From Artemisia argyi (taxonomy: Eukaryota > Streptophyta > Magnoliopsida > Asterales > Asteraceae): DNA of 64,000 nt. Each line of letters starts with the position of its first letter. Within the stretch, counting starts at the first letter, position 1. Of this stretch, positions 10,676-22,803 are shown one piece after another. The DNA is taken from positions 109,083,243 to 109,147,242 of the forward strand of contig CM060693.1 in the NCBI GenBank assembly GCA_030686995.1, given 5' to 3'. The notes beneath the pieces are model-generated. The model saw only the letters and a program-made list of their open reading frames with translations, made no database searches and was not told where the DNA came from. A program made the translations under genes and the position numbers.

Positions 10676-12625
10676 TTACAAACAAACTTAAACACTAAGG
10701 ATAACTAACTTTTAAAAAGGCAACTGTTATGAATTACAAGAATAAGCTTAGGGGAGCTTATTGGATACCACAGTTTAGCTACTTAAGCTAAACTTGGATA
10801 TAAGCAAGTGAAAACTCACCATAAGCTTACCAAACTGGAACAAAAGGGAAAAGAAACTAATGACAGATGATAAAAGCTTAAAATAAGCCAAATAAAGAAA
10901 AAAAAGAACAAGGGATAAGCTGAAAAGTTGAAATAAGCTAATCCAACACCACATAGAACCAACAGGCCAAGGGGGCAATTAGCAGGGTAAAGTGAGCTAT
11001 GGGTAAAAGCTCCCAAGTCAAGAACAAGCCTTGATTCCATTAGATAGCTAGGAGAGCTATCCAAAGAACCAAATTTGGTCTTGTGGGACCCACAGGTGAA
11101 CTCTAGGGGAGGGCTGGAAGTAGGGTGTTTGGAACAGGTTTCATGGTGCAGGGGAGGTGCTTCCCCTGCAGCCCACATTGATCATTTGCACAAGCTAAAA
11201 CAAAATTTCTAAAAATAATTCAAGTGTGGACTCTTAGAGCTCAGCTGGTATGCTATAGGCACAAGAAATTTCAGAGTCCAATTCTTAACCCTAAATTCAT
11301 GAAAAATCATCCAACTTTTGACTTTTTCTGACTAAAGCAATTTTGACTTTTTAGAAATTGAACAAGTTTGACTTTGTTGGATTTCTAATGGTCCTAGATT
11401 ATTTATAGGGTTGTGATAAACTAAAATAAAACCAAAAACAGCTACACTAACCACCAGTGAACTAATATGATAAGATAAGAACCTCAAAATCTCAACAGTG
11501 AAGAAAAGATGGAACCGAGAAGGAGAATTTGACTTTTTTACAAATACACATTGGACTTTTTTGGCTAACCTATCCTACTGTGACCATAAGAATTATGTTG
11601 AAGCTATTGATACTAGCAAAAACACAAGGCATGTTGGTGGAATCCATTAATCCAAACACCCCTTCCATACTAACTGATTTTGGATTTCAAGTGATAACGG
11701 ATAACCTACCCTATTCTACTAATGCAGATGGATAAAATGAGCTAAGAGAACCATGTAAAGGCTAAATTAAATGAAAAATAAGCACAATGATAAGCATATA
11801 CTAACTAGGCTAATATACGACTAAAAACTCCAAAAATTTAATAAGTACCAAATCTAATGAACATAACTCAGCACACAAGCATTAAATATTCTCAAGTAAA
11901 CAGATTAAGTGTAAAAACATCAAATAAGCACTGAGTGTAAGTAGAAATAAGCAACAGCCATAAAATTGAGATTATGGTGAAACTTACTTGAACCCAACAA
12001 CTTATATAAAGAAGGAAACTCAGAAGTAAAAAGCAGAGATCATCAAAGAGCTCTAAGGACAGGAGAATTTCATCATCATCTTCATCAAACAAGTACTTAT
12101 AAGCTGCATCACCATAGGTTTGACTTTCATTGACTAAGGTGCAATCTTTGAGAATAGGTCTGACTTACTTCCTAATAAGCTCACAAAAGCTATAAACAGC
12201 TAGTATGAGCTTATATGAACATAAAAAAAGAACTTATTGAAGCTATGCTACACTACTTACCATGATTTTTATTTTTCAACTGATTTTTCTTTTTTTTTTT
12301 TTTTTTTGTATTTTTAGTTTTATGTTTAAAACAGATTAACAAGCTCCAAATGCTAAATTGTGACCTTCTAATGAGCTAATGAAGCAGTAAACTAGAGGTA
12401 CACTACTATTAGGCTAATTTTAGAATTAAGGTAAAAATGGAATACGAATTATAATTGAAATAAACTAAACTTTTATTACTTAAAAATTTAAGATTACAAT
12501 AAGGAAAACTTGGAAATACAAATAAGTTAATCTAATTTAAACTAGAGATTGATTTAACATAAAATTGACATTAAAAAAAATTACACTAAAAAAAACTACT
12601 CCCCCCATCACTGCTACTCTTCTTT

Positions 12626-12633
12626 CTTTTATA
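12626..12633 (-). promoter_or_regulatory. TATA box in inner 3' LTR
   Basis: Minus-strand TATAAAAG, about 985 bp from the LTR start at 13617, matching the TATA position in the outer element. If active it would transcribe leftwards out of the element into the remaining outer LTR. Confidence 0.5.
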
Positions 12634-13617
12634 TTCTTCAAAAATGGGTCTTTGGCATTTTCCCACTTATCTTCTGAGCCTTAGGATGAGAAATGAGTAA
12701 TCTTGTCCATCCACTGATTTTGGCGCCCAATTTAATTTTGGAGTTTTCTTTGATAACTTGATGCCAGAGGTGTAAATTTGGAGGTTTATGTTTGATTGGA
12801 GTGCTAGGGGAGGGTTGAGTATTGCAGAGGTGAAACCAGTGTAGGGGTGATGATGAAGCTTGGCTGGTAGCAGGGAAGTGGAAGGGTGAGGTGGAAGAGG
12901 TGGTCAAAGGCAGGGTCAAATGGTCAAGGGGGTTGACTATGGAGGTTTATTAATAAACGGGGGAGTGGGTTTATTTGTTTGTATTTTTGGGCTAGGTTAA
13001 CAAGTTGGGCCATGGGAGGTATAAGGGGTGTGTGGGTTGTGGTGGTGTTTTGTGTTTGGATTGGGTTTGGTTTTATTTTGGATTTAGGGGATAATACAAA
13101 TAGGTCCGGTTTGGTTTATATTTGTAACTTCACAAGGACCATTTTGTAATTTATGGAATTTTGAGGGTCTGATTTGACAAGTTTCCAAAATTTATCACAA
13201 GGGTAAAACATGTCAATTTCCAATAATCAAAAGTCCTTTGATGTAATTTTTCCAAACTAAACTTGCAGGGATCATTTTTGTCAAATTTCAAAACTGCAGG
13301 GACCAAAAATGTAATTTTCTCAAACTTTTTACCCAAGGACTTGATTTGATAATTTTTGACTTTAGAAACCTTGGTTTGACTTTTCTTTCGTTTTAAACCT
13401 TCAGGGACTAGTTTTGTCAATTTTTGAAACTTGAGGGACTGAAACTGCCAATTATGCAAACTTTGTTCATTTTTCATTTGTTTTTAAACATTTTGCATCT
13501 AAAACATATAAAACACACTTTTGGGATAAATTCTGTATTTTGATGCATTTCTGAGTGTTTTTGGATGTTTTGGCAGTTCAGATACGATAAAAATGATAAG
13601 TATTTACACACTCATCA

Positions 13618-13628
13618 ATCCCCCACAC
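13618..13628 (-). other. Polypurine tract of inner element
   Basis: On the minus strand it reads AGTGTGGGGGAT directly before the LTR start TGATGAG. It is the plus-strand DNA primer in LTR retroelement replication. The outer element has the equivalent GTGGGGGAT at 26202-26210. Confidence 0.75.
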
Positions 13629-13690
13629 TAAACTATTGCTAGTCCCTAGCAATCTTTTTGAGAAAAACTTAATGGATTTGAAACTCTTTA

Positions 13691-14043
13691 CCAAAAGCCA
13701 TCACTTCTGGAGTAGCTAGATGTATCGATTCAAGTAAGAACTATGGTCCACCTGATAACCATGTGATTTTGAGCAAACCACCGGCTGTCAACGGATTTGA
13801 TTTGTCTTTACCAAAAGCCGTTTGCTTCTGGACTAGCCAACTCTTGATGGAATAGTCAACATCTTGGTGAGCTGATTACCAATTATGGATTTTCCACTGC
13901 CTTTACCACAAGCCATAATCATGCGGGCTAGCCAATTCATTCGCTTTTTAGGATATGGCGAGTTGATTTACCATACAATTTTAAGCAAATTGCAAGCCAT
14001 AAACGGATTTGATATATCTTTACCAAGAGCCGTTTGCTCCTGG
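13691..14043 (-). other. Array of four short hairpins upstream of the inner polypurine tract
   Basis: Hairpins at 14023-14043, 13906-13926, 13811-13831 and 13691-13710 (minus-strand order). Each has a 7-bp stem and a 6-7-nt loop, set in a TTGGCTA...GGTAAAG context. Arms are CCAGGAG/CTCTTGG, CCGCATG/CTTGTGG (weakened), CCAGAAG/CTTTTGG and CCAGAAG/CTTTTGG. Their order matches the outer element's array. No protein is encoded here. A role in RNA packaging, export or 3'-end control is only a hypothesis. Confidence 0.65.
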
Positions 14044-14400
14044 ATTAGCCAATCCTTTTGTTGGTTAGACATGGCGGACTGATAACCACAAAAATTTTGA
14101 ACTTTAGTGAAAAAAATTTAAAATTTTTGGTCAAAAACGGGGGTACTAGATGGTAAAATATGCTAGAATTCCCCCCACACTTAGAATTGAATATTGTCCT
14201 CAATATTCAAAGTCCCGGCTATTATGTCGACTCTTTGAACGTAAAAGGGCAACATTACAAGCTAAATGTGGAAACACAATTTTGTTTTTCACTTTATTTG
14301 TAACCACAGTAGGGGTAACTCCCCCACACTTAGGGTGAAAACCCTAAGTACATGCTACTGTTTTTGTTTATCGAGTCGCTAGCTTGACTCGACCCCAAAT

Positions 14401-16448
14401 TCATTTGTCCTTGGGGAAGCATGATGTGGAAGAAGTAATCTCAATCGGACTTTCATTCAAGATGTTTGGACAAACATTTGAAGCACGTGAAAGTTCCACA
14501 CCGATGAGATAAGTATCCGGCTCAAGATAATGATACATGAAAATGTCAGGATCAAAGATGGTATCTTCATTCCCGAAGGAGTGAAGAAGAGAGGAAGTCA
14601 CCTTATAGGTGAAGAAAAGGAAGAAAACCATGATGAAAATCATGATTTGATCTTCTTCCTCGAGAGCAGGCTCATTAGCCTGAATTTGGATTTCAAGGGT
14701 TAAGCTCGTAAATAGCCCGGGAGGGTGGGTGGGAATTTGCAAATTCTCATGTGCATCTCCCCCCGAGTCATCATACTCCGGAGGAGTCATGATATGAGTG
14801 AGTTCACCAGCGAACTCCTCATGAAGAGAATCATTCACAAGATGTGAATTTGCAAATTCATGTTCCGTTATAAACTCATCACTATCCTCGTTCTGAATAT
14901 CAAAGAGTGGATTATCAGAAATCAAAGTGAATTCAAATTCGAATTCAAATAGAGGATTGGTGAGAGTAGTATTGAATGTTTCGGGAACAAATAGATTATC
15001 ATTCTCTATTGGACTGTTGGGATAAGAAGTGAGTGACGGATCATGATATAAGAGACTTTCAATTTCTCCTAGATCGGCTTCAAAGTCGAGGAGACCATCA
15101 TCACTTTCCAATGAAAGTGGATTGATGTGAGTAAGTTCATCGGCGAACTCCTCAAGAAGAGGATCAGCATCAGACTGTGGGAGTGATGCCTCAATATACT
15201 CAATGTCTCCAAGAGACGTACAATCATCATTAAAATCTGAGAAAGTCTCAAAATGATCGTTTGAACACTCAAGAGGGAAAGGTAAATCACACACATGATC
15301 AAAAGTTCCCTGTGACTCTCTCGGGATTGGGACAAGGATCTCAACACTAGACTTTATTAATTCGTCCGATTCCTTATCAGGAACAGTGCTAAGATGCTCA
15401 TCCCCTATGTTCAGAGAGTGAGTGTGAACTTCGGGTGTGATAACAACAGATTGAGGGAGTTGAGAAGGACTAGCAGTTATGGATTCTTCCATTTGATCAA
15501 TGGCTAGTGACTTCGTCACATTATTATCTCCCTGATTTTCCATGGAAGGAATCATTACCGATGAATCTGAAGAACCCTTATAACATTGAAGGATATCAAG
15601 GGTATCTTCATTATCACTATCATCATCATAATCGAGAAGAGCAGCTTTACGAAATTTGGCACGTGTTATAGCTGCTTGCTCCTCGACAAGTAATTCTTCC
15701 ATGGTCTTTTCGTTTCTAGCAGCTCGTTCTTCTGCAAGTAATTCTTCCATGAATTTTCCATGGGAATATTGAATGAGTGGAAATTGTGGGGGTGTGGATG
15801 TGTCAAAACCGGATGTATCAGAACTAGAACAATGTTTAGGTTTATAATACGGTTGACATTGAAAATCATCATGAGGACCCCCACAATATGCACAAGAAAA
15901 CTTTGAGCATGGCGAAGCGAAATATTAGCCAACTCCTCCTTAAGTTCATTAAATTTCTCAAGAACCTCTAGACAAAGGTCTTGCGGGTATTGAGGAGTTG
16001 CTTGAATCATATCGTACTGTGGAGGTTGGTCATAATAAGGTGTGTCAAAATTGTCACAAGGATATGGATTCCCCGTTTGACAATTTGAGCTGAAGTGTGG
16101 ACCTCCACAGTAATCACAACAAAATGATTGTTGTGGCAGATTTGGTGAATCATATGGGTATTGGTCATAACCAAAGTTCTGATTGTCGCCCTAAAACTGT
16201 TCATAGACAAACATGTTTCCAGCTTGACACTCAAATCCTTGGTGAGGACCTCCACAATATTCACACGAATATGTCAGTATCTCATGATGTGGTGGCTGGT
16301 AGGGTGAATCAGATGTGTCATGGTAAGGATAGGGAGCTTGGTTATAGACAGGCCCATCTTCTGACTCTACCATGCTACAGCTGGGACAATTCCCACCATT
16401 ATGAGGACCACCACACCATTCGCAACCGCAATGGTGTGGATACGACAT
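14401..16448 (-). pseudogene. Acidic Cys-rich retroelement protein with four zinc-knuckle-like repeats (inner element)
   Basis: The only gene of the inner element. The N-terminal part carries four spaced motifs of the form C-x2-C-GGPH-x4-C: CEWCGGPHNGGNC, CEYCGGPHQGFEC, CDYCGGPHFSSNC and CAYCGGPHDDFQC. They resemble retroviral zinc knuckles but have three, not four, residues before His. Repeated MEELLAEE helices follow, then a long Asp/Glu/Ser-rich region, and a C-terminal part with a hydrophobic stretch (about MIFIMVFFLFFTYKV) and EDTIFDP. An in-frame TAG (16191-16193) and a frameshift near 15900 break it; the last 449 codons (15750-14401) stay open. No protease or polymerase motifs are seen. 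I remember similar hypothetical proteins from Asteraceae genomes. Function is unknown; Gag-like RNA binding is a guess. Confidence 0.68.
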
Positions 16449-16716
16449 ATGAAAGAATCAAAGGTTTACAAAGGGTAAGGAATGAAGAATCAAAGATGTG
16501 AGAGGGTAAAGGTGAATATTTTTGGTATTTTTGAAATACATTTTGTACAAATAAGAAAGAAAATGTTTTTGTGTTTTTTGTGTTCGTTGAAAACTGACTT
16601 TAAAAAGTTTTCGGGAACCGTTTGTGTGAAAATATACACAAGGATGGTAAATTTACAAAGAAGTGAATTCCAAAATCACTAATCTGAAAACCGTTTTAGA
16701 ATAACGCGCACGACCT

Positions 16717-16733
16717 CCCCGGCAGCGGTGCCA
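16717..16733 (-). other. Primer-binding site of inner element (tRNA-Asp type)
   Basis: Minus-strand TGGCACCGCTGCCGGGG lies a few bases after the 5' LTR end. It is complementary to the 3' end of plant tRNA-Asp as I remember it (...CCCCGGCAACGGCGCCA), with two mismatches. Together with the polypurine tract it sets the element's orientation as minus. Confidence 0.7.
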
Positions 16734-17541
16734 AAATTTGATTGGCTCCAAACGGTCAACCAAGTCAAACAGCTCAGAGTCAATCTCCGTGGAAGTATAG
16801 GGGTTTCCCCGGGTCGTTATATCCCGACGAGGTGTGGATGGTATCAAAACGGGTTTGTGATCGGGTGAATTTGGACAGGAAAGGGTTTGAGATGATTAAC
16901 CTAAGGAAATACGAATGAGAACGATGTAGACAAACTATATTAACAATAACACGAAACCTAATTAACCTAAAACGTAACCTAAAAAACTTAAAATCAGAAT
17001 TTGCTTATAAATAAGCAGGAAAAATAAGCCAAACGGCTTAAATAGAAGCTATCACTTTATTTATGTTTTTGCTTTTTCTTTATTTTACAAACTACGTAAC
17101 CTAAATTTTAAAACACAAAAGTTATTTAAATAAAACGCGAGTTAAAATCAAAATAAACGCGAGTGCGCGAAATAAAAAGTGAAATTTATGCTACGCAAAC
17201 CCTACGGACATGAAAATTATATTTTTACGAACCTAATAATGAAAGAAAATTTAAAAAAAAAAAAAGAAAATTATTTCTTTTTACTTTTATATTATTTATT
17301 ATTAATTAGAAACTAATTAAATACTAATAAAACTAATTTAAATTATAAAAAATACTATGTGAACAGTAAAAATTCTAAAACTTTTTGTAAAAATACTAAG
17401 TAGTTTACTTAAGCTAGGAAAAATATAAAACTTATGAAAAGCTTATGAATAAGCTGTAAAATAAGCTGGAGAGCTTAATAAGCTTAAATTGGAAAATGTA
17501 AACTATATGAAAAAAGAAAAGAAACATAAAACACTAAGAAA

Positions 17542-17660
17542 GCCTTAGCCCAGATGGTGCATGGCTTTGGCGTGGGTGTTGACCAGTCAAACCACCAGGT
17601 CCAGGGTTCAATCCCTGCTAGTGGCACTTTTCTTTTTTATTTTTCTTTTTGATTTTTGAA
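17542..17660 (+). mobile_element. tRNA-derived SINE-like insert inside the LTR (copy 2)
   Basis: Same position and boxes as copy 1 in the partner LTR: A box TAGCCCAGATGG at 17546, B box GTTCAATCC at 17606-17614. Presence in both LTRs shows the insert predates the last transposition of this element and has been replicated as part of the LTR. Confidence 0.5.
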
Positions 17661-19619
17661 CTTACAAACAAACTTAAACACTAAGGATAACTAACTTTTA
17701 AAAAGGCAACTGTTATGAATTACAAGAATAAGCTTAGGGGAGCTTATTGGATACCACAGTTTAGCTACTTAAGCTAAACTTGGATATAAGCAAGTGAAAA
17801 CTCACCATAAGCTTACCAAACTGGAACAAAAGGGAAAAGAAACTAATGACAGATGATAAAAGCTTAAAATACGCCAAACAAAGAAAAAAAAGAACAAGGG
17901 ATAAGCTGAAAAGTTGAAATAAGCTAATCCAACACCACACAGAACCAATAGGCCAAGGGGGCAATTAGCAGGGTAAAGTGAGCTATGGGTAAAAGCTCCC
18001 AAGTCAAGAACAAGCCTTGATTCCACTAGACAGCTGGGAGAGCTATCTAAAGAACCAAATTTGGTCTTGTGAGACCCACAGGTGAACTCTAGGGGAGGGC
18101 TGGAAGTAGGGTGTTTGGAACAGGTTTCATGGTGCAGGGGAGGTGCTTCCCCTGCAGCCCACTTTGATCATTTGCACAAGCTAAAACAAAAATTCTAAAA
18201 ATAATTCAAGTGTGGACTCTTAGAGCTCAGCTGGTATGCTATAGGCACAAGAAATTTCAGAGTCCAATTCTTAACCCTAAATTCATGAAAAATCATCCAA
18301 CTTTTGACTTTTTATGACTAAAGCAATTTTGACTTTTTTAGAAATTGAACTAGTTTGACTTTATTGGATTTCTAATGGTCCTAGATTATTTATAGTGTTG
18401 TGATAAACTAAAATAAAACCAAAAACAGCTACACTAACCACCAGTGAACTAATATGATAAGATAAGAACCTCAAAATCTCAACAGTGAAGAAAAGATGGA
18501 ACCGAGAAGGAGAATTTGACTTTTTTACAAATACACATTGGATTTTTTTGGCTAACCTATCCTACTGTGACCATAAGAATTATGTTGAAGCTATTGATAC
18601 TAGCAAAAACACAAGGCATGTTGGTGGAATCCATTAATCCAAACACCCCTTCCATATTAACTGATTTTGGATTTCAAGTGATAACGGATAACCTACCCTA
18701 TTCTACTAATGCAGATGGATAAAATGAGCTAAGATAACCATGTAAAGGCTAAATTAACTGAAAAATAAGCACAATGATAAGCATATACTAACTAGGCTAA
18801 TATACGACTAAAAACTACAAAAATTTAATAAGTACCAAATCTAATGAACATAACTCAGTACACAAGCATTAAATATTCTCAAGTAAACAGATTAAGTGTA
18901 AAAACATCAAATAAGCACTGAGTGTAAGTATAAATAAGCAACTGCCATAAAATTGAGATTATGGTGAAACTTACTTGAACCCAACAACTTATATAAAGAA
19001 GGAAAGTCAGAAGTAAAAAGCAGAGATCATCAAAGAGCTCTAAGGACAAGAGAATTTCATCATCATCTTCATCAAACAAGTACTTATAAGCTGCATCACC
19101 ATAGGTTTGACTTTCATTGACTAAGGTGCAATCTTTGAGAATAGGTCTGACTTACTTCCTAATAAGCTCACAAAAGCTATAAACAGCTAGTATGAGCTTA
19201 TATAAACCTAAAAAAAAACTTATTGAAGCTATGCTACACTACTTACCATGATTTTTATTTTTCAACTGATTTTTCTTATTTTATTTTTTATTTTATTTTT
19301 TTGTATTTCTAGTTTTATGTTTAAAAAGATTAACAAGCTCCTAAATGCTAATTTGTGACCTTCTAATGAGCTAATGAAGCAGTAAACTAGAGGTACACTA
19401 CTGTTAGGCTAATTTTAGAATTAAGGTAAAAATGGAATACGAATTATAATTGAAATAAACTAAACTTTTATTACTTAAAAATTTAAGATTACAATAAGGA
19501 AAACTTGGAAATACAAATAAGTTAATCTAATTTAAACTAGAGATTGATTTAACATAAAATTGACATTAAAAAAATTACACTAAAAAAAACTACTCCCCCC
19601 ATCACTGCTCCTCTTCTTT

Positions 19620-19627
19620 CTTTTATA
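19620..19627 (-). promoter_or_regulatory. TATA box of inner 5' LTR
   Basis: Minus-strand TATAAAAG about 985 bp into the 5' LTR, equivalent to 12626-12633. It is the likely genomic RNA promoter of the inner element and leaves a leader of nearly 2.9 kb before the primer site. Confidence 0.55.
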
Positions 19628-20617
19628 TTCTTCAAAAATGGGTCTTTGGCATTTTCCCACTTATCTTCTGAGCCTTAGGATGAGAAATGAGTAATCTTGT
19701 CCATCCACTGATTTTGGCGCCCAATTCAATTTTGGAGTTTTCTTTGATAACTTGATGCCAGAGGTGTAAATTTGGAGGTTTATGTTTGTTTGGAGTGCTA
19801 GGGTGAGGGTTGAGTATTGCAGAGGTGAAACCAGTGTAGGGGTGATGATGAAGCTTGGCTGGTAGCAGGGAAGTGGAAGGGTGAGGTGGAAGAGGTGGCC
19901 AAAGGCAGGGTCAAATGGTCAAGGGGGTTGACTGTGGAGGATTATTAATAAACGGGGGAGTGGGTTTATTTGTTTGTGTTTTTGGGCTAGGTTAACAAGT
20001 TGCGCCATGGGAGGTATAAGGGGTGTGTGGGCTGTGGTGGTGTTTTGTGTTTGGATTGGGTTTGGTTTTATTTTGGATTTAGGTGATAATACAAATAGGC
20101 CCGGTTTGGTTTGTATTTGTAACTTCACAAGGACCATTTTGTAATTTATGGAATTTTGAGGGTCTGATTTGACAAGTTTCCAAAATTTATCACAAGGGTA
20201 AAATATGCCAATTTCCAATAATTAAAAGTCCTTTGATGTAATTTTTCCAAACTAAACTTGCAGGGATCATTTTTGTCAAATTTTAAAACTGCAGGGACCA
20301 AATATGTAATTTTCTCAAACTTTTTACCCAAGGACTTGATTTGATAATGTTTGACTTTAGAAACCTTGGGTTGACTTTTCTTTCGTTTTAAACCTTCAGG
20401 GACTAGTTTTGTCAATTTTTGAAACTTGAGGGACTAAAACTGCCAATTATGCAAACTTTGTTCGTTTTTCATTTGTTTTTAAACATTTTGCATCTAAAAC
20501 ATATAAAACACACTTTTGGGATAAATTCTGTAATTTGATGCATTTCTGAGTGTTTTTGGATGTTTTGGCAGTTCAGATATGATAAAAATGATGAGTATTT
20601 ACACACTCATCAATGGC

Positions 20618-22784
20618 CATGGTAATAGAGCCTCAGGGGAGGTAATAGGTTGTATTCTTGGCTCCTAGTTCATTGGTTTTCAGTTTGATTCAAATTGTGA
20701 GCTTATTTCCCTATTTTTACAATTCTACTGTTTAATGGTTTAATGTTGTTAATTTATGTTCTTGCATGCCTATTTAGTTATTTTATGGTGATAATTTAAG
20801 TGTTTGTTAATTGAATCCCGTGTTCTCACTTTTCTTCATTTTCACTTTCAACTGATGTTATTAGTGGTGTTAATGTGATTAAATCAGTGTATTTAATCAT
20901 ATTAGGTTCTTGGAGTCATTTTCATGGCATTAAACAGTGTTATCCTTTGAAAATCTCATTTTAAGTAAATTAAGGGAGTGTTTGGATCTGCTGTTTCATG
21001 AGTGTTCATGGTTGCTCTTGTTTATGTTCTTTATTGATTCATGCTTCAGTAGGTTACATTAGAACATACAAGTCACAAAAACAATAGGTCTTTTGAGAAA
21101 AAAAGTCAAAATGCTCTTATAGTGTTCATAACAGTCCACTGTTACAGCTTGCTAACCCTTCATCACTCATTTTAGTTCCATAATTGTCAGTGTAAGCTTA
21201 TTTTCATCATTTAGTTACTTACAAACATGTTTTCAGTCCAATAGAAGTAATTAAAGATCAATAAAGTCAACTTTTAGTGTTCATGTTAAAAGTCAAAACT
21301 TACCACTTTGGCAGAAAACCAAAAATTGCAAGAATTCTTTTGATTTTTGTGTCTTGATTCAGGCTTTGAATTTTTCACAAGTTATTGCCCCCACCTTAGC
21401 TTTAGGAACCCATGCTCAGTATATTTTTGTGAATTTTTGTGTGGCCTCCACACCCTCATAAAGACAGCTGCAGGGGGTGTTACCTCCCCTGCTGCAGCAA
21501 CACTGCCCTACTCACCCAACTTCTGTGGGCCCCACAGGACACCACAGTGGGTCTCACAAGCTCAGCCTTGGTTCTTTAGATAGCTTTTCCAGCTGTCTTG
21601 CCTTATCCAGGGTCCTTTTTAGCTTAAGCCCCCTTGCCCCCTCCTAAATTTACCCTGCTAGTTAGCCTTGTTGGACTGTTTGGGTGTCAAGGATTGAATG
21701 TGCTTATTCCTATCTTTTGGCTTATCAATTGTGCTTATTTCTTTGTGTTTGTTTATTTCATGACAGTCTCTTTTGTAACATCATTTCTAGCTTGTTGTGT
21801 AGCTTATTCCAATCTTAAAAGTCCCAATAAGCTTGATTTGCCAAATCTGTTTAGCAATTGAGTTTCCAAAGTGCTTATTTTTAAGCTTCAGCCATTTTAT
21901 CTTAATTAAAGTTGTCTAATTTCAGTATTTGGATAGTTGTGTAAAAGAAAAATTAGAAAAAACCAAAAATAAATAAAGTGATAACTTCTATTTAAGCCCT
22001 TTGGCTTATTTTTCAGCTTATTTATAAGCATTTCCTAATTTTAAAATTTTCTTATGCTTGTTATAACCTGTAGTAATTTTAGGAATTTTTTCAGATTTTT
22101 CTTTTGCCATTTAGTACTTTTTACAATTTAATTTAGTTTAAATTAATTAAATACTTAGTTTTAATTAATAATAATTAATTAAAAAGTAGGAAAAATACAT
22201 ATTCTGTTTTAAAATTAGTTTTATAATATTTTAGATTTTTCTAAATTTAATTTTCATTTTTCTAGTTAATTTTCATAATTAATTGTAATTTAGTTAATTA
22301 AAAAGTAATTAATAATTAGTAATTAATTAATAGTAATTAATTAAATAGTGGTAAAAATAATTTTAATTTTCCAAAAAGTTTCTTATAACATTAGTATTGT
22401 AAAAATATAATTTTCATATTCGTAGGACTTTATTTGCTCACGTTTAACTTTTTATTTTGCACGTTCGCGTTTATTTTAAATTCAAACGCGCGCTTTTAGG
22501 TTTAACTTACGCTTTTAGGTTATCTGATCATCAGTAATTGTTAATATAGTGTTTCTAAGTTATTTTCAATCATAATCTCGTAGTGTAATCATAATAATCA
22601 AAATCCTGACCTTTCTGTTAAATCACCCGATCACTTTAAACGTTTTCAAATACAATTGCACACCTCGCTGGGACATAACGACCCGGGGATACACTGTACT
22701 TCCACGGAGAATTGAGCCTATGGAGATTGACTTTATTGACCACATCCGTGGTTGACTTTAGTTGACTGCTTTAGCACCGAATCA
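20618..22784 (+). repeat. 5' LTR of outer element, right part
   Basis: Resumes at CATGGTAATAGAGCC, continuing the reading of the 3' LTR from 27564. It ends CCGAATCA at 22784. Most of it matches the 3' LTR, with two short deletions (near 20775 and 20846). The last 85-90 bp are markedly different from the 3' LTR end. Small open frames here have no domain. Confidence 0.85.
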
Positions 22785-22786
22785 AA

Positions 22787-22803
22787 TGGCGCCGCTGCCG
22801 GGG
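22787..22803 (+). other. Primer-binding site of outer element (tRNA-Asp type)
   Basis: TGGCGCCGCTGCCGGGG two bases after the LTR end. It is complementary to the 3' end of plant tRNA-Asp as remembered, with one mismatch. This primer class is used by Athila/Tat-like plant Ty3-gypsy elements. Confidence 0.75.

Larger units (their letters stand above)
9730..13617 (-). repeat. 3' LTR of inner element
   Basis: On the plus strand it runs TGATTGGCTCC to ...CACTCATCA. It matches 16739-20612 throughout with few differences. One is an extra segment of about 24 bp near 9755 with a duplicated GGTCAACC; another is a mutated base in the terminal palindrome. It contains a tRNA-like insertion (10556-10645), a T-tract near 12290 and many AAGCTTA words. 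Open frames in it are mirrored in the other LTR and are not genes. Confidence 0.9.
9730..20612 (-). mobile_element. Inner long-LTR retroelement without pol, minus strand
   Basis: Flanked by ACGGC (9725-9729) and ATGGC (20613-20617), a 5-bp duplication with one later change; the 3' LTR of the outer element has the uninterrupted site TTGGATGGCCATGG at about 27556. LTRs are 9730-13617 (3' LTR) and 16739-20612 (5' LTR), each about 3.9 kb; the interior is only 3.1 kb (13618-16738). It has the same LTR start, primer-site type, gene and hairpin array as the outer element but different LTR middles, so it is a sister subfamily that inserted into its relative. Confidence 0.9.
16739..20612 (-). repeat. 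5' LTR of inner element
   Basis: Near-identical partner of 9730-13617. On the plus strand it runs TGATTGGC to ...ACACTCATCA, followed by the target duplication ATGGC (20613-20617). The minus-strand TATA box is TATAAAAG at 19620-19627. Its terminal palindrome is intact. It includes the second copy of the tRNA-like insert. Confidence 0.9.

Noticed and set aside
10816..11178. 120-codon minus-strand open frame in the inner LTR
   Set aside because: Only partly preserved in the partner LTR and without domain; it is LTR leader sequence.
14401..16448. Endogenous pararetrovirus or env-like viral gene
   Set aside because: There is no reverse transcriptase, movement protein or signal/envelope architecture; LTRs, 5-bp duplication and tRNA-Asp primer site identify an LTR retroelement.
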